Assembly: GCF_009730915.1 (NCBI RefSeq)
Contig: NC_052472.1
Span: 2,418,001 to 2,482,000 of the forward strand
DNA: 64,000 nucleotides
From: Dioscorea cayenensis subsp. rotundata
Lineage: Eukaryota; Streptophyta; Magnoliopsida; Dioscoreales; Dioscoreaceae
Direction: 5' to 3'
In this document: piece after piece, positions 1 to 11,016 of the stretch
Layout: each line of letters opens with the position of its first letter
How positions within the stretch are numbered: the stretch's first letter is position 1
Notes under the pieces: generated by a model
Databases searched by the model: none
Told to the model about the DNA's origin: nothing
What the model saw: only the letters and a program-made list of their open reading frames with translations
Translations under genes and position numbers: made by a program

Positions 1-585
1 AATTATTATGTGTAGTTTTTGTATACTTGTTTTTTTGTCTTGTAAATATTTGCATGAAATTATTTTTGCAGACTTGAATGAAATTATTTGTAGTATTCTT
101 AGATATTTAATTTCATTATTAGTTTTAGACTTGTATATGCATTTTTTAATATTTGCATGAAATTATTGTGTAGTTTTTGTATACTTGTTTTTTTTTGTAA
201 ATATTTGCATGAAATTATTTTTGTAGACGTGAATTTAATTATTTGTAGTATTCGTAGATATTTAGTTTCATTATTAGTTTTAGACTTGTGTATGCATTTT
301 TTTTATATTTGCATGAAATTATTATGTGTAGTTTTTGTGGACTTATTATTATTATTATTATTTTTGTAAATATTTGCATGAAATTATTTTTGTAAACTTG
401 AATGAAATTATTTGTAGTATTCTTAAATATTTAGTTTCATTATTAGTTTTAGACTTGTGTATGCGTTTTTTAATATTTGCATGAAATTATTATGTGTAGT
501 TTTTGTATACTTGTGTAATATTTGTGTGAAATTATTTGTTGTAGACTTGAATGAAATTAGTTGTTGTATTCTTAGATATTACAAT
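1..585. repeat. ~160 bp tandem repeat array
   Basis: The word TTGCATGAAATTATT recurs with starts near 50, 153, 205, 309, 374 and 477. Every second occurrence is 155-169 bp apart, so the unit is about 160 bp and is itself an imperfect dimer. Other shared words are GTAGTTTTTGTATACTTGT and TTAGTTTCATTATTAGTTTTAGAC. The array is cut by the window start and stops where the hAT-like reading frame begins. Open frames across it are low-complexity and not genes. Confidence 0.85.
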
Positions 586-2700
586 ATGGCTTCACGTGGT
601 GGATGCTCTAGAGAAAAAAAGTTGTTGGATCAGCTTCCATTCCCATACCACCTACTCAAGAAAGCAATCCATTTCAAGATTTTGAGAGCCCAATGGAACA
701 ATCGGTACCGGTTGATGTACCCTCACCCCCACAAACCGGATAAGCAACCAACTCCACAGAAATTGCCCTCAAATCTAACATTTTTAAAACTCATTTTACA
801 AAATTGTATAATAATGATGGCATCGTAACACATGGTAAATGTAATTATTGTGGTTCCAGATTTAAACATTGTAAGGGTGGAGGATATGACACATTCAACA
901 GACACTTGGAGAAAAAGCACCCGGACAAGCTTGGACATGCTCGATCACAGTCACAAATTAGATTCACTGTGGATGAAGGTACATGTTCTCAATCATCTCT
1001 ATTTACATTTTCGCAAGCAAAATACAGGGATAAAATTGTGGAGACAATTTCCGTCGAGCGCTTGCCGTTTATGTTCCGATGTTTGGACCGATGTTTTTTA
1101 TTAAAATTCTTTTATGGGTATTACGGCACATTGGGTTGACGACAAGTAGAATATTCAAAAGCGCGTTCTCGCTTTTAGGGTGTTCAATGAGTCTCATAGC
1201 GCCGATAATATTTACATACTTATGCGTGGAGTTATCGAAGAATTTAGTTTAATGTTTAAAATTTTTTCGATTTCTTTTGATAATGCCTCCGCTAATACGG
1301 CCTCAATTACACCTCTAGAAGATTTTTTGAGGCTTTCATGCAGTGGCAAATATTTTCATATAAGATGTGTTTGTTATGTTTTAAACTTATGTGTGCAAAG
1401 TGATTTGGAAGAGCTTAAAGAATTTGTACTCCCCGTTAGGGAGGTCGTAGCTTATATGGGAAAAAGCATGACTCTCATGAAACAATGGGCTCACTATCGT
1501 AAAGCACATAACTCGTGATCAAAAAATATGCATCCGCATGCAATTTTTACATAAACAATAACATGAGGGTCAAAAATTCTTTAAAAGATGTCAAAACAAG
1601 ATGGAACTCAACTTATTTTGACTTGAGTGCAACATTTCCCTATAGGACATTATCGACTAAGTTTGTTAATGATTCCTTGTTGGTTTTTGCTTTATACTGA
1701 GTATAAGCTGAGTAATTATCGCTCAGTATATTGATTTGCTTGGTTTTTAACACATACTAATTTATTTTTCGTGAGTTTTATTTTCCTACTTCCCATTTAT
1801 TTTTTTATATGGTACTATTAGCGACGGGCCGCCTGATTTTGGAAGTTTAGATTAGATCCACAATTGTTTAGTGCGTTGATCACTATGAAAATTAAATGGT
1901 TGTTTTATTATAAAAATATACCTCATATTGTCTTTTAGTTCGCATTTGTTCTTGATCCAAGGCCAAGCTAGAAGGTTTTGCAAGAATATTTGGAAGCATA
2001 TTACAAATTCTTAGGATTCGATGGAGGCAAGATTCCCAGACTTTGTTCCCATGAAAGTGGCCCATTAGTGACGTAGATACTCAAGAATATGAACTGGACT
2101 CCGACAGCATTTGTGGATGTCAATGAAATTTTTGTTGATACTAGGAGTCAACTTGTTGAATAATATGATAGTTATTGTATTAGATATAGCCATATAGTTC
2201 CACAAGTTGCCTGCGGAGGCGGTGAGGACAATCTAGCAGGTGGTGGAGGAGAATCATTCCAGCAGGCAAGCAAAGAAGAAACTAAAGGGGATCACAATAC
2301 TCTGAGCTCGACTTGTATTTTAAACACTATCTTCGATTTTCGAGAAGAAATCAACACATACATGACTTTCAACGTCCTCAATCGGTGACAAGGTATATGA
2401 AAAATCCGATCGCCCATTCTTTTCACTAATGGTAAAGGATATTTTTCGCATGTCCTATATCTCTGATGAATTCGACGACTTTTTAGTGCGGTGGAAACAT
2501 GTTGGATTACGACACGTTTGCAGTTGACCCACAAAATATCTGAAATTCAAGTTCGCGGATGGCATGAAGCGTGCTCAAGTTTGGCAACTGAAGTAGAACA
2601 AGGAAGTCGGATGCTCACGATTTTCTTCTACGCACGAATAACACTGAGTAAAGCACACTGGCTACGACAACAACGATGATCATTGAGTCCGACCAAGACC
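585..2700 (+). pseudogene. hAT-family transposase remnant (BED finger)
   Basis: A decayed hAT transposase. In order the forward frames show: a Ser/Pro-rich N-terminus from an ATG at 585; a BED-type zinc finger at about 837-928 (HGKCNYCGSRF, then FNRHLEKKH, giving the C-x2-C and H-x4-H ligands); a central block at 1180-1510 containing HIRCVCYVLNLCVQ; KTRWNSTYFDL near 1590; FAFVLDP near 1940; and SELDLYFK near 2305, which resembles the start of the C-terminal dimerisation region. These are hallmarks of plant hAT proteins. The blocks lie in different frames and are separated by stops, for example a TAG after HWVDDK near 1149, so no intact protein can be made. The N-terminal part directly abuts a tandem array. 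Terminal inverted repeats and an 8 bp target duplication were not identified. Confidence 0.8.
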
Positions 2701-3100
2701 TAGATATTCTGCGAATTAGGTAAGTGGGTGACCGATTACACTCACTGTATGAGAACTCAGTGGGCTTTGAGTTTCTCTACACCGGGAGGATCAGTAGCAT
2801 AAACGTGATTCGCATGTAAGCGAATTAAGTGCAAGCCATTTTATTTTCAAATTTAGTGTAATTTAGTATATCGTGGGACATCTCTTATTATTTGAAAACT
2901 TATGGTCTTAATTTTTGGGGTGCTTAATTAATGCTAGAAAATTTTCTAAATTTTTCTCGAATTTTCGAAAATGTGTTTTGCTATTTTTGAATTTTTAAAT
3001 TTTTGTTTGAGGTGGGCTAACCCTGGCCGCATGAATCAGCGTGAGGCCGGGCTGGTTCCAAGCCCAGCTTCAGTGACCCGGACAGCCGAGTCCAGGCAGA
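2700..3100. other. intergenic, no feature recognised
   Basis: AT-rich sequence with a GC-richer patch (GTGGGCTAACCCTGGCCGC near 3013) that leads into the inverted-repeat element. No coding frame recognised. Confidence 0.5.
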
Positions 3101-3880
3101 CCTAACAATGTTTTTAATAAGCAGGGTCCGGTTGTCCAGACGGTTAAGCCATACGGTTCAGGTCCAACGGTTGAGCCGGTTGAGCTACGGATGTTCAACC
3201 GGTTTAATTTTCAAATAAATAAATATTTAAAAATTTATTAAAAATAAGTAAAAATAATTTCAAAAATAAAGAAAATAATATACAAAATTACATATTGCAA
3301 ATTTAAATTACCGCTATAAGGTCACTAAGTTTTTAACTTTACATAAAATTAAAATTTTCAAAATACAAATATACAAAAATACAACTATACAACAAATATT
3401 GAAAAATAAAGAATTAAATAAAATATAAGTCTACAAGTATACAACAACAACAATAATGAATTAAAAATTAAAAACCAAAACCCGTTCAAATATTTGGTTT
3501 AACACTTTAACTTTAATGAGTTTAATTATTGATTAGTATAAAATTATAAGTTAATCATAATAAATTAATAATAATAAATTATAATATATTGATATTTTAT
3601 GCATTTGTATCGAGCTTTTTGTCTTTTTTAAAATTTGGACGGAGTTAATTAGTTTATTAACTTGATATAGTAATTATAAAATAAATTAATTAAATAAATT
3701 AATTAAATCAATAAATTAACGTGATCCCGGTCAACAGTTCACCGGTTGAACGGTTGAACCCGACCGAGTCCCGGTTCTTTTGTAGTATATATTACTAATC
3801 GGACGGTTTCTAGGCGGTTCGAGTTGAATCCAGTTGAACCGGCGATCCGGTCCGATCGATTTTTAAATCATTGCAAAGTG
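3100..3880. repeat. foldback element with CGGTTGAAC-rich ends
   Basis: The two ends are imperfect inverted repeats. The left end (about 3103-3205) reads CAATGTTTTTAATAAGCAGG and then CCGGTTGTCC and GGTTGAGCCGGTTGAGC. The reverse complement of 3720-3875 reads GCAATGATTTAAAAATCG and then ACCGGATCGCCGG and CAACCGTTCAACCGG. About 500 bp of AT-rich, non-coding filler lies between them. This looks like a non-autonomous DNA transposon with long GC-rich ends. The superfamily was not determined. Confidence 0.5.
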
Positions 3881-4079
3881 AATCTTGGTTACTCATCTTA
3901 TCCTTTTTACTAGAAAAAGTAATGATGTATGTATAAAGAAAATGACCGTAATACCCTCACTTCTCTTGGGGTAATATCTATCATGTGTTTAATATAATAA
4001 TTATATATAAATTAGTTATTAGTTATTACCCTTCATTAATAATTATTAATTCATAAATAAATAAAATTAAAGACAAAAA

Positions 4080-5490
4080 TTTTGCACTTTCTTAATAATG
4101 AAAACTTTTTAAAACATAGAATCCACGGCATATTGGATACCACAATTGTCGAGCTATACTATCTCGGATTTGGCCCGACTTGTGCCACGTCCACCATCCT
4201 TTGCTTTGATGTGGTCTTCCCACATTGGATAGCTACCTTCATCGACATGGCCGGTTACGATCTTGCTCCAAGTTGGGATCACGGATGGTGTGCTTACGTA
4301 AATAATTGTGGATTACGGTAGCGTGCGATGACAATGTCGCTGACTAGCGTTTCTCTGCGAGAAGGTCTTGCGGAACACTTAAGATCTTGAAATGGCGCTT
4401 AAGAAGACCAAAAAGCCCTCTGAGCAACATTCCTTAGGCAGGCATGACTATGGTTAAATTTATCCTTCATATTACGATATTGTCGGCCACTCAGTAAAAG
4501 CTGAGCAAGGTGGTATCTCTCTCCCATGTATGGTGCAAGAAGGCTCGTGGTGTTGGCATAGCCGCATCAACGAGATAATACTTCCCTACAGAGGCACATG
4601 CGAGTTTTGCAGTTTTGCTACGGTTCACTAACTACAAATGTATTATGTATGGTGATTCATCCATAACATTACCTTAGGGATTGAGAAACTTCTGCTCGTC
4701 AACAAGTGCATTACTCTCATGTGCTCTGTCGATCCCTCTAACCTGCACAAATGAGCTGGAAAGTGCATATCGAAGGACACTCATGACCATTACATTTTGA
4801 CTAATCCATCCATACACATTCACGAAATCTCTTGTATTTCTTTAGAGACAATAACAGGCACATGGGTTCCATCCTATTGCTCAAGAGCGTCCTACGAGCA
4901 TTTAAATTTGTAAGTGGTGCCACACAAATTCAAATATACAACACACACTCATGTTACCATAAGCGGGGTATTGCGGACGAGTGGATGAGCAGTTCATCTC
5001 CACCGGGCAGTTGGATCATCTCGTTAATAAAGCTATTAATAGACACAAAAGTACCATGTGGAAATAACAGGTGATGGTCTACGAGCTATCTTTCGAGCTG
5101 CGCATGCTACTCTGTTGGTCTTTGCATGTCCCTACGATCCATGAAAATTGCGGTTGTTCCTCAGCGAGATCTGATTCGACTCTGCGTAGTAAGGTGCGTG
5201 ATGACTCAGTAATGCCGCTAAGTTCCCTAAATACGTGTGGCTCCATTGAAGATCACGTTATATGCCTTCTTGGGTGTCCGTCCAAAAATGTCTCTAACCA
5301 ATGTAGAACTGCAGAATGGTCGGAGTGTGTTGTGGTTGCCTCTCATCCTTATGTGGGTTTTGTTGATAATGCTGAGAAAAATTTTGAACATTAACATGGG
5401 ATATATAATTAAAAAGTTTTTAAATTTCTTACCAATTATCCCATTTGAGATAGAAAAATAAAATAAAATTAAAAATTGTTTATATTTTTT
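4080..5490 (-). pseudogene. PIF/Harbinger DDE transposase remnant
   Basis: Read on the minus strand, fragments of a Harbinger nuclease appear in family order. RDIFGRTPKKAYNVIFNGAT (near 5230-5300) matches the helix-turn-helix segment usually written as FxRSxETISRxFN. GIDRAHESNALVDE (near 4720) matches the AHDS block that carries the second catalytic aspartate, here Glu. GKYYLVDAA (near 4580) matches the very conserved KYYLVDAGY. RNVA..AFGLLKRHFKIL-like sequence (near 4390-4440) matches the ERxFGxLKxRFxIL block. DEGSYPMWEDHIK (near 4225) fits the C-terminal end. The blocks are in different frames with stops between them, so the gene is dead. Forward frames over the same interval are shadows. 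Confidence 0.75.
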
Positions 5491-5499
5491 CATATAAAC

Positions 5500-8240
5500 A
5501 AAAAAACACTATTTAACAAAAGAATTTTTTGTTAAAAGATTATTGCTTTTTGTATTAATGATTATTAATCTAGAATGTAGGTTTTTCTCATTATTACACA
5601 AATTATATTATTAATTGGTTTCAATCCCAATATAATTTAAAACCATTTATAGAATCGTCCTCTCTCTTATGTCTTTGTAATTTCATGTTATGCTTCTCAT
5701 CATCATGCTCATGCTTTCTCATCATATTATAGTTTTTGCTTTGTTTTTTAATGAATGAATGTTTTTTTTCTTAAACAATACATGAAAAAATTAAAATAAA
5801 TAAATAAACTTTAAAAAGTAACTGCATAGGAAAGGTTGACATGGACCAAAACTTAAACAACATTAGTTATATGGAGACTTCATAAATCTTGAATGGTTCA
5901 TATAAAAATATAAAAATATAAAGCTGTCTAGTCGTAATTTTTCTATGAGACTCTAGATAGAAATTTATCGTGTAATTTCATGTTTTTGGAATTATATATA
6001 GTTTTTAAATCTCAACCATAATTTTATATATAACTAGTAAGATATGATATTTTTAAAAATATCATTTCTTCAAAAATAAAAAAAATCTTAGTTAATAATT
6101 TTTATATATATCAATCTAATCCAAGAACATCATTGTTGAAGTGTCAAATCAACAGGACCACAACTCATATGAATCTTTATATCAGAATAATTAATTTTGA
6201 AATTATAATATGAAAAAGCTCCAAAATAATCAATTAAAAAACGATAAATAAAAGTTTATTTAATCATGCATTTAATAATAACGACGACATAAATATGATC
6301 AAATAAGTAATTCTAAGACAGCTAATTAATTAATCACAGATACTGTTTTCACATTATTAAAAATATATATTCTTCAAAGTAAAGAAATTGGTGGATTGTA
6401 AATTTGGATAATTTGCTATAAATATTCAAGTTATTCAATAAATGATTTTAAATTTTAGAAATTAAAATAAATAATCATTTATATTTATATTTATATTTTT
6501 CTGATATTTCTTAAATTAAAAATATGGGAAAAATCTAATTTTAGATTTTAGTAAAATTTTTTTTTTTAACAAAGAAATGGTCTCCACCAGGCAGTGATTT
6601 CATGATTTATTGGCAACAAGTCCATGTATAGGGTGTTAGTATTATATTTACAAAGTAGGTTTTAAAACCTTATCTAATACAAAATTGTGTATACACTAAC
6701 AAAATTAAAAGGTCTTTAAAAATGAAAACCCTTTTGAACTACTTTTCTTTATTAGCCACCTTGGGAATCCATTAATTAATGATAAATAGATTATGCATGT
6801 TTTTTCATTTTGCTTTGGACTGCTCATATCTTATCAATTCTATTCCAATCTATAATAGAACATCATTTGAGAACTTTCAGATTATACTTACGTTTAAGAC
6901 TTGAGTATAATAAACCCATAACTAGTTCAATGAAAACCACAATCATGTTGAGGTAAGTAAATAGTTAGTTCATTAATTTATCAAATGAAAGCAAGAAGAA
7001 TGGGAGATCATGTAATAGCTACTTAACTTTGTTAATCACAAGCAAGAAACTTAATTAATGTACTAACAAAGCGAAGAAGAAGACATTAGTTTTAGTGAAA
7101 CAAACTTTTCATTCAGCCAAAAATCAGTCCCTAACAAAGCGGATTATCATGCCTAACTCCACCTCTTCCCTCTTCAAACTCCTCCTCCACGGCCTCTCCA
7201 TCATCTATCTGCGCATTCACATTTCTAGAATTGCTTCATATTTATTCCTTATTGTTGCTTCACATTTCCAAGCAGAGATAAAGATAGAAAATGCATTCAT
7301 CATGTCCTGTTGATTCACATTACTCCCTACATCTGTTTCGATACAAGCTATGCCCACAATAGCAAGCTATGCTCCAAATTTTGATGTCATTCGAAACAAC
7401 TTTGAAGAGAACATCTGTACAATATATATTACACACACAAAATTGAGAACCAATAATTTCCCATCTCAAATAATTGTGCCATCCATTTAAATACTCCACA
7501 ACAAACAATGCATATCAGTACCCAAGCTGCGGTTGTTACATAAGCATAATTCATTATTCAAAAGTTCGAACATACATATCAAAATAGTTTATTACTTACT
7601 GCATTTACAAGAATTCATGAAATACAACAAATGCACTAGCATTTGTTATATAGATAATGTCCATACGGAACATATATTCTCAGCTTTTGAAACATCAACC
7701 CGTCCAGAACTTGAGCATAACTTGGAAACTACTCTGAATTGGGTTTAAAAATCATTAGTAAAAGCAACTGCACATAATTTGGAAACACATGCATATATTT
7801 CAAAAGCACAGTCTTAAATATTTACAATTAATCCTAACCAAAACCAATTGCATATAAAAACCAAATGGAAACACATGCATATCTCCATGTGAAGACAATT
7901 TTTGTTGGCAAGAATACATGTCTATAGAATTGAATATGTATGATTGATATGTCTAAAACTAAAACTAAGTTTAGCACAAAAAACCTAAACAAAAAGTTGT
8001 TGGTGAGAGAATAAAAAGTGCATAAAATAAGATGAATGGAAAGGTGAGGCTTTTGCTATAACTCTTGCAAACCAAGTAATGCATGTACATAGCTTGAATA
8101 ACCAAATTAAACAGAATAGGTACAAATTAATATACAGTGTTTCATTATATTGTTCTTATATAGAAAACTCATGAATTATAAGTAAAATTCTACCACTACA
8201 CTGCTTGGAATTCCTTCATACGTAGACTCAACCAACAATC
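5500..8240. other. AT-rich interior of the Harbinger element
   Basis: Very AT-rich sequence between the transposase and ORF1 remnants. Short frames at 7095-7313, 7320-7508 and 7533-7748 have no recognisable domain and no coding-like composition. Nothing else seen. Confidence 0.5.
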
Positions 8241-8250
8241 TATAACCCGA

Positions 8251-9742
8251 TTATCGCATAGTCATGAAGAAAATCCTATTTTCACGCGATTTCAATGCCT
8301 CGAGCGCAACACATACCTCCACATCATCGACTCCGGCGATAGAGGACAATTTCTCCATGCAAGTCTTAAAAGGAGAAACTATCATCCTCTTCCTTGCTTT
8401 TGTTCCATGATCTTGCTTCTCACGATCACTCAAAGATATTAATCGATTTAGCGCTTCCATCGTGTGGTCGAACTTTTCTTCTTTGACACACTAGGATTTG
8501 GATGATCTAATTGTTTCCTTTTAGTCATGGATGAGGCATTGTTGTAAGAAACTTTCTTGCCCGTTGAATGCGATGGGATTGTGTCCTTGTCAACTCGGGA
8601 AAACGCAGTGACTATCCGATGAACCCGGATCCCTCGTCCAAGTTAACAACAAGATCATCGGCTCTCACCGAGCCACCCGTGTAGCTAAGCGTATTGCCCA
8701 TTCTGCGGTGGATGAAGCCACAAGATCATGGATCTTCAAAAAAACAATGGGAAAGGCTTATCTCGGCAAACTTTGTATTCCTTGTTGAGTTTGCATGATA
8801 GCTTGCAATTATGGTTTAATGTAGGAAGGGCGAATACTTGACTTGGTCATGTAATAGTGACTCGGAGAATATATTCAATTAGGTACAAAGCAAAATGATT
8901 AGGATCTCTCTCTTTTGGGCTTCATTTTTGGTGATATAAAAGATTAGGATCTCTTTAAAGAAATGAAACACTTGGATTTAATAAGTGGGCTTTGTTATCA
9001 AACCCATCTTGCATCTTATGAACCACATTTGTATGGCTAACATAATCAAGAGCCACGGTTTTCATATGCATTTTAGGGATGGTTAAAGTAATGCTAGCTA
9101 ATAATTATCTGAAGATTGATCACAATTCCATGATGTTGTATAACCCTAACTTTCTACGTGGCTTCTCCTATGAATTGTTGTTTTTGCTTATCTTTGAGAT
9201 TTTTATCTTCGACTCGAGTCCAAATGGCTTATCAAATTCTACGAATTCTTATTTGTTTTATGCATATTTGAGATTCCATTATTGCCAAAAAAACCTATCA
9301 TTGCAAGAGAAGATACAAATGATGCTTACCTTAATAATCTCCTCCCACACCATTGGACAAACCAGGGGTTGGTCTTTGAGTGTCAAAATCCCATGACCAT
9401 CCACTCTTACCAACCAATGAGCGAATGCAACTTGTATAGCTTCTTCAAAGTCTTCCATCTACCTTTCAAGCTGGGGCAAAGTGGTGTCTTCTCTGGTCCT
9501 TTTTTGGTACTCATTCCATATTCTGAACCATGCTTCCGGTCGAAAGGAACCTGAACACACACCAGTGCTTGCTTTCCTCCAACAATAGGTCAACTAGTGC
9601 TTCATCACTAGAAATCGTCCGAGTTATTCCTGCGCGGCAACCTCCGCACATCTTGATAGGAACCTACATGTTCGGGATTCCCTCCGAGACCTTTGGTTGG
9701 CTCCCTTGTCCTCTGCCCTCCATTAAAATTGCCTTCGCATGA
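8251..9742 (-). pseudogene. Myb/SANT-like ORF1 of a PIF/Harbinger element
   Basis: The reverse strand carries parts of the Myb/SANT-like protein that accompanies PIF/Harbinger transposases and binds the element ends with them. SSDEALVDLLLEESKHW (near 9590-9640) resembles the start of the trihelix domain. KGRWKTLKKLYKLHSLIG (near 9410-9465) resembles the LKNRxKTLKKxYKL helix. SGWSWDFDTQRPT followed, in another frame, by MVWEEIIK (9310-9400) resembles the SGFGWD...VWxxYIK end. A second exon-like frame at 8460-8251 (MEKLSSIAGVDDVEVCVALE, then FFMTM) matches the family's C-terminal helices, normally followed by an F-x-x-M-x-x-x-x-R motif. Stops and frame changes interrupt it. This identification supports the call for the whole element. 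Confidence 0.6.
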
Positions 9743-10429
9743 CACACTAGCAAGTAACAAAAAGAAAGGATGAGAAACAAGGTACAAAATTGAATAAGTT
9801 ATCTATGGAGACAATAATTTATAAAAAAAACAAAACAATTAAATCAGAGAAGAGAAATCTTTTGACAGAGGATTTCCATAAGCATACCTTCACCCAAGCT
9901 TTGCTTGTCGACGGTGTCACTCCCCATCCGAGGAATCGGTCCGTCGAAGCAAGCTAGACAGTGCTGACACGAAAGAGGGTGGAGAGGAGGAGAGGTGGGA
10001 TAATATTTCTTTGTGTAGATTGGGAGATGGAGAAGAGAGGATCGGGAGAGAGTCACAATGGTCTGCAGGTGATGTAGCAAAGGGAAAGCGATGATGGTAG
10101 GAATTTAATTTGGTTTCTTTTGTTAATCATGTATTTCGACGGTCAAGATTTTAAAGCATTTGTTTGTGTGTTAATGGGTAGGTCCTGATGAGCATGTGCC
10201 TTCTGATAGTGATCCATTTTCAATTCATAAGTCAACAATGGGGGCTCAAAGCATCTCAACCATTCATGGATTTTTATCCGAACACATGGGTTCAGTTAAT
10301 AATTGGGTGAGGGTTATTGTGGTCTTTTCATTTTGGAACAATTAATACTAACTATTGTTTTAAATTAGGTTTAAAATGAATTATTATTTTAAATTCACAA
10401 TTAATACGAGCATGTCTTGTCAAACTTTG

Positions 10430-10483
10430 GGAATAGTTAAATTGGGGATATCCCTAGGGATATCTTCAACCAAACAGTGCCCC
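10430..10483 (-). repeat. right terminal repeat of the Harbinger element
   Basis: On the minus strand the end reads GGGGCACTGTTTGGTTGAAG and then the near-palindrome GATATCCCTAGGGATATC. The G-rich start and CTGTTTGGTT are typical of Tourist/Harbinger termini. Confidence 0.55.
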
Positions 10484-10821
10484 AATTGTGTATGTTTTTA
10501 GAGTTATTGTTCTTTAAAAACATTTCATCATAACATTTAGATTATCATCTAACAGGTATTACTTTTATATAAAAAATTGTGCATATTTATTATTAACTAT
10601 TGTATATATATATATATATTGTCACTATTTAATATTGTTTGATACTGTGCATGAGATGATGATAATCTCCAACGGTATTGTGGAACATTCCTAAATTTTA
10701 AATCTAAAGACGTCCTTAAATGATGTGCCCTTATATAAAATACCTTAATGGTTAAAATATTGAATTTATAACCAAATTGACTATAGTTGAAATCTTATAA
10801 CGGTGGAATATAAACTATTAA

Positions 10822-11016
10822 CCAACAACCTTGGAGTCGATTAGTCTTAGGTCACTGCATAGGAGTGTTCGTTTGGGGAGGACGAGGATCGAATCCCAAT
10901 GTCCACTCAGGTGAGGGGCACGTGGATCGGCGTTGAGCTCTCGCTCACGCGTGCGCGTCTCCGACTTCTCCTTAAATTGGGTGACATGCGTCATGTTGTC
11001 AAAAAAAGAAAAAAAA
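10822..11016 (+). mobile_element. tRNA-derived SINE with 16 bp target duplication
   Basis: A 195 bp insert is bracketed by a perfect direct repeat, GAATATAAACTATTAA, at 10806-10821 and 11017-11032. The insert contains a pol III B-box-like word, GGATCGAATCCC (10888-10899), and ends in an A-rich tail (CAAAAAAAGAAAAAAAAG). The upstream part (CCTTGGAGTCG...) would be the tRNA-related head, although the A box is weak. Length, tail, B box and target duplication together fit a plant SINE. It encodes no protein and needs LINE enzymes to move. Confidence 0.85.

Larger units (their letters stand above)
3880..10485 (-). mobile_element. decayed PIF/Harbinger element
   Basis: Two reverse-strand gene remnants diagnostic of PIF/Harbinger lie in the usual arrangement: a Myb/SANT-like ORF1 (9742-8251) and a DDE transposase (5490-4080). 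The right terminus is probably at 10483, where the reverse strand starts GGGGCACTGTTTGGTTGAAG, resembling Tourist/Harbinger ends. A CT-rich leader-like stretch (9960-10075, reverse strand) precedes ORF1. Inside the ends, GAAAATGACCGTAATACCCT (3938-3957) resembles the reverse complement of sequence near 10310-10340 (GAAAAGACCACAATAACCCT). The left terminus appears lost or overwritten next to the 3100-3880 element. The 3 bp target duplication was not confirmed. Confidence 0.6.
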
